In this document: one piece after another, positions 27,087 through 29,189 of the stretch
Position numbering within the stretch: position 1 is the stretch's first letter
Layout of the letters: the number at the start of each line of letters is the position of its first letter
Origin: an uncultured Clostridia bacterium
Lineage (GTDB): Bacteria; Bacillota; Clostridia; Oscillospirales; Acutalibacteraceae
Direction of reading: 5' to 3'
NCBI GenBank assembly: GCA_904420155.1
Contig: CAJFUH010000198.1
Location: forward strand, 1 to 29,189
DNA: 29,189 nt
Program-made: the position numbers and the translations under genes
The notes under the pieces: model-generated
What the model saw: only the letters and a program-made list of their open reading frames with translations
Database searches by the model: none
What the model was told of the DNA's origin: nothing

Positions 27087-28147
27087 TGGAACTGACTGTA
27101 CATACCGCTACCCCTTATCAAATTGTGATCCAGCGGGGATGCCTATCGCAAATCGGCCCCCGCGCCGTGCAATTGTTCGGATCCGGCAAGCGCACCGTCG
27201 TGGTGGGGGACAGCAACACCATCCCCCTTTACGGACAAACTATCGTAAATTCCTTACAGGATTCCGGCATTTTGGCCAGTACTTATGCTTTTCCTGCCGG
27301 AGAGGGCTCGAAACATCTTTCCACGGTGGAAGGCATACTGTCGGAATTCGTCGACCGGGGACTGACCCGCACCGACTTTATTGTAGCCCTAGGCGGAGGG
27401 GTCACCGGGGATATGGCGGGCTTCGCCGCCGCCAGTTACCTGAGAGGGGTACCTTTTATCCAGGTCCCTACCTCGTTATTGGCCCAAATTGATTCTTCCG
27501 TAGGGGGGAAAACCGGGGTAGACCTTCCCCAGGGAAAAAACCTGGTGGGAGCCTTCTGGCAGCCCAGCCTGGTGCTCATCGACCCGGACACCCTCTCCAC
27601 CCTTCCGGACCACTTTTTTGCCGACGGTATGGGAGAGGCCATCAAATATGGCTGTATCCGGGACCGGGCCTTGTTTGAACGTCTGGAACGGGAAAACGCC
27701 AGGGATTTCCTGGAAGAGCTGATCCGGGAATGCGTGGACTGCAAGCGGGTTATTGTGGAGCACGACGAACGGGAAAAAGGGGAACGGATGCTGTTAAACT
27801 TTGGGCATACCCTGGGCCACGCCCTGGAAAAAGTGTACGGATACCAAAAGCTTTCCCACGGGGAAGCGGTGGGAATCGGCATGGTGCTGATGACCCAGGC
27901 TTCCGAGAAGGCTGGGATCACACAACCCGGTACTTCCCAGCGCATCGCCAACCTGCTCTCCCGCTATCATCTGCCGGTTAGCGATCCCGCTCCCCTTTCC
28001 GATCTGGCCAAGGCCGCCTGTTCGGATAAGAAAAGCGCCGGCGCTTCCATCCGCCTGATCCTGCTGTCCTCTATTGGCGAAAGCCTGATCCACACGGTCC
28101 CTCATGACCATCTGTTGGACTTTTTGACAGGGGGGACGCGCTTATGA
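27086..28147 (+). CDS. aroB: 3-dehydroquinate synthase
   Basis: AroB converts DAHP to 3-dehydroquinate using NAD and a divalent metal. The 353-residue product shows the NAD-binding GGGVTGDMAGF, the PTSLLAQIDSSVGGKTGVD substrate region, and the metal ligands in GMGEAIKYG (Glu), SHGEAVGIGM (His) and NFGHTLGHALE (His). The ATG at 27086 overlaps the tyrA stop; a longer opening twelve codons upstream lies inside tyrA. An AAGGAGG lies 13 nt before. Its TGA overlaps the aroA start by four nucleotides (ATGA). Confidence 0.96.
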   Translation: MELTVHTATPYQIVIQRGCLSQIGPRAVQLFGSGKRTVVVGDSNTIPLYGQTIVNSLQDSGILASTYAFPAGEGSKHLSTVEGILSEFVDRGLTRTDFIVALGGGVTGDMAGFAAASYLRGVPFIQVPTSLLAQIDSSVGGKTGVDLPQGKNLVGAFWQPSLVLIDPDTLSTLPDHFFADGMGEAIKYGCIRDRALFERLERENARDFLEELIRECVDCKRVIVEHDEREKGERMLLNFGHTLGHALEKVYGYQKLSHGEAVGIGMVLMTQASEKAGITQPGTSQRIANLLSRYHLPVSDPAPLSDLAKAACSDKKSAGASIRLILLSSIGESLIHTVPHDHLLDFLTGGTRL

Positions 28148-29189
28148 GCCATGTGCTCCTCTGCCCTTCCTCCCTTTGTGGAGAAGTAACCGTACCGCCC
28201 TCTAAAAGCGCCGCCCACCGGGCCATCCTGTGCGCGGCCCTGTCCCGGGGGATTTGCCATATCCATAATGTCGCCCAGAGCAACGACATTTCCGTGACCA
28301 TGGAAGGGATCCGGGCCTTAGGAGCCCAAGCAGAGCTCTCCGGCTCTACGCTGACGATTGACGCCCGCGGCCTGTTCTCCCGCCCTGAAGCGGAGATCGA
28401 CTGCGGGGAATCCGGTTCCAGCCTCCGGTTCTTCATTCCCGTGGCCGCCGCAGGCGGCGTATCCGCCCGCTTTACGGGGCACGGCAGGCTGCCCCAGCGC
28501 CCTATCGGCATCTATTTGGATTGCCTTCCCCCCGCCGGGGTAAGCTGCCGGACCGAAGGGGGGCTGCCCCTGACCATACAGGACCAATTGCGGCCCGGCG
28601 TCTTCTCCCTTCCCGGGGATATCAGCTCCCAATTTGTGACAGGTTTGCTGTTAGCCCTGCCCCTGTTAAAGGGAGACAGCCGGATCGTTCTCACCAGCCC
28701 GCTGGAATCCGCCGGGTATGTGGATATGACCCTGGAGATGATGGGCCAATTCGGCGTACAGGTGAAAAGGGAAACGGACGGATATACGGTCCCCGGAAAC
28801 CAGCGCTATCTTCCCTGCGACTGCACCGTAGAGGGCGACTGGTCCCAGGCCGCCTTTTTCCTGGCGGCCGGCGCGCTGGGAAAGGACCCGTTGACGATAC
28901 ATGGGCTTTCCCTCTCCTCCACACAGGGGGATCGGGAAGCCGCCGCCCTGTTCCGCCGCTTTGGCGCTGAGGTCACGGAAACCACCTCCGGCGTGACGGT
29001 AATACCCCATTCCCTGCATGGTATTGACATCGACGCCGCGCAGATTCCCGACCTGGTTCCCATTTTGGCCGCTGTCGGGGCCTTAGCCGAAGGAGTAACC
29101 CACATTACGGGGGCCGGCCGGCTCCGCATCAAAGAGAGCGACCGCCTTACGGCCATTGCCGACGGGATCCGCCGGTTGGGCGGAAAGGC
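28144..29189 (+). CDS. aroA: EPSP synthase (3-phosphoshikimate 1-carboxyvinyltransferase), partial
   Basis: AroA transfers the enolpyruvyl group of PEP to shikimate-3-phosphate. The frame starts at 28144 (ATGA overlap with aroB) and stays open through the last base, so only about 348 residues are present of the usual 420-430. Visible features are PPSKSAAHRAI (PEP-binding Lys), CGESGSSLRFFIPVA, GRLPQRPIG, DISSQFVTGLLLALPLL, and RLRIKESDRL near the edge. The amino-terminal half-barrel and much of the second are intact with no frameshift. It is translationally coupled within tyrA-aroB-aroA. Confidence 0.95.
   Translation, partial: MSHVLLCPSSLCGEVTVPPSKSAAHRAILCAALSRGICHIHNVAQSNDISVTMEGIRALGAQAELSGSTLTIDARGLFSRPEAEIDCGESGSSLRFFIPVAAAGGVSARFTGHGRLPQRPIGIYLDCLPPAGVSCRTEGGLPLTIQDQLRPGVFSLPGDISSQFVTGLLLALPLLKGDSRIVLTSPLESAGYVDMTLEMMGQFGVQVKRETDGYTVPGNQRYLPCDCTVEGDWSQAAFFLAAGALGKDPLTIHGLSLSSTQGDREAAALFRRFGAEVTETTSGVTVIPHSLHGIDIDAAQIPDLVPILAAVGALAEGVTHITGAGRLRIKESDRLTAIADGIRRLGGK

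Noticed and set aside
1..29189. CRISPR arrays, insertion sequences, tRNA or rRNA genes, phage modules
   Set aside because: I found no regularly spaced direct repeats, transposase frames with terminal repeats, tRNA cloverleaf features or rRNA signature sequences anywhere in the window.

Overview
The window comes from an anaerobic, low-to-mid GC Bacillota genome, most likely class Clostridia and probably the Oscillospirales/Ruminococcaceae-like lineages. The placement is inferred from four things: the S10-spc-alpha gene order with a KOW-domain gene between map and infA, AGGAGG-type ribosome binding sites, an archaeal-type prolyl-tRNA synthetase, and membrane subunits of a sodium-pumping decarboxylase. 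No species can be named from sequence alone.

Positions 162-15645 (minus strand) hold one uninterrupted ribosomal superoperon, read right to left: rpsJ-rplC-rplD-rplW-rplB-rpsS-rplV-rpsC-rplP-rpmC-rpsQ-rplN-rplX-rplE-rpsN-rpsH-rplF-rplR-rpsE-rpmD-rplO-secY-adk-map-KOW-infA-rpmJ-rpsM-rpsK-rpsD-rpoA-rplQ. It starts from a promoter near 15933-15961, passes through a leader of about 280 nt with several terminator-like hairpins, and stops at a hairpin at 121-152. Two genes too short for ordinary ORF calling are present, rpmJ and rpmD. Several starts are GTG (rpsJ, rpsQ, rplN, rpsN) or TTG (rpsE, secY).

Positions about 16075-19300 are accessory. They hold an orphan single-pass membrane protein (plus), an AT-rich secreted trypsin-like/V8-like serine protease (minus, convergent), and a two-helix membrane protein of unknown function (minus).

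Positions 19354-22833 (minus) hold proS, an OadG-like small subunit, an OadB/GcdB-like sodium-pump subunit with a long untranslated leader, and acpP.

Positions 23246-29189 (plus) are the shikimate/aromatic pathway. aroE-aroK come first. Next is a classical-looking attenuator: a promoter, a 41-residue leader peptide with the run Tyr-Phe-Tyr-Trp-Glu-Phe-Trp, and a strong intrinsic terminator. It is followed by aroF (DAHP synthase), a second terminator, then tightly overlapping tyrA-aroB-aroA, with aroA cut by the window edge. Together these genes supply DAHP synthesis, the 3-dehydroquinate, shikimate and shikimate-3-phosphate steps, EPSP synthesis, and the tyrosine branch. The dehydroquinase (aroD/aroQ) and chorismate synthase genes are not in view.

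The most interesting items are the aromatic leader-peptide attenuator in front of aroF and the multi-hairpin S10 leader. Next come the unexplained long leader of the sodium-pump gene and the small AT-rich protease island beside the ribosomal operon.
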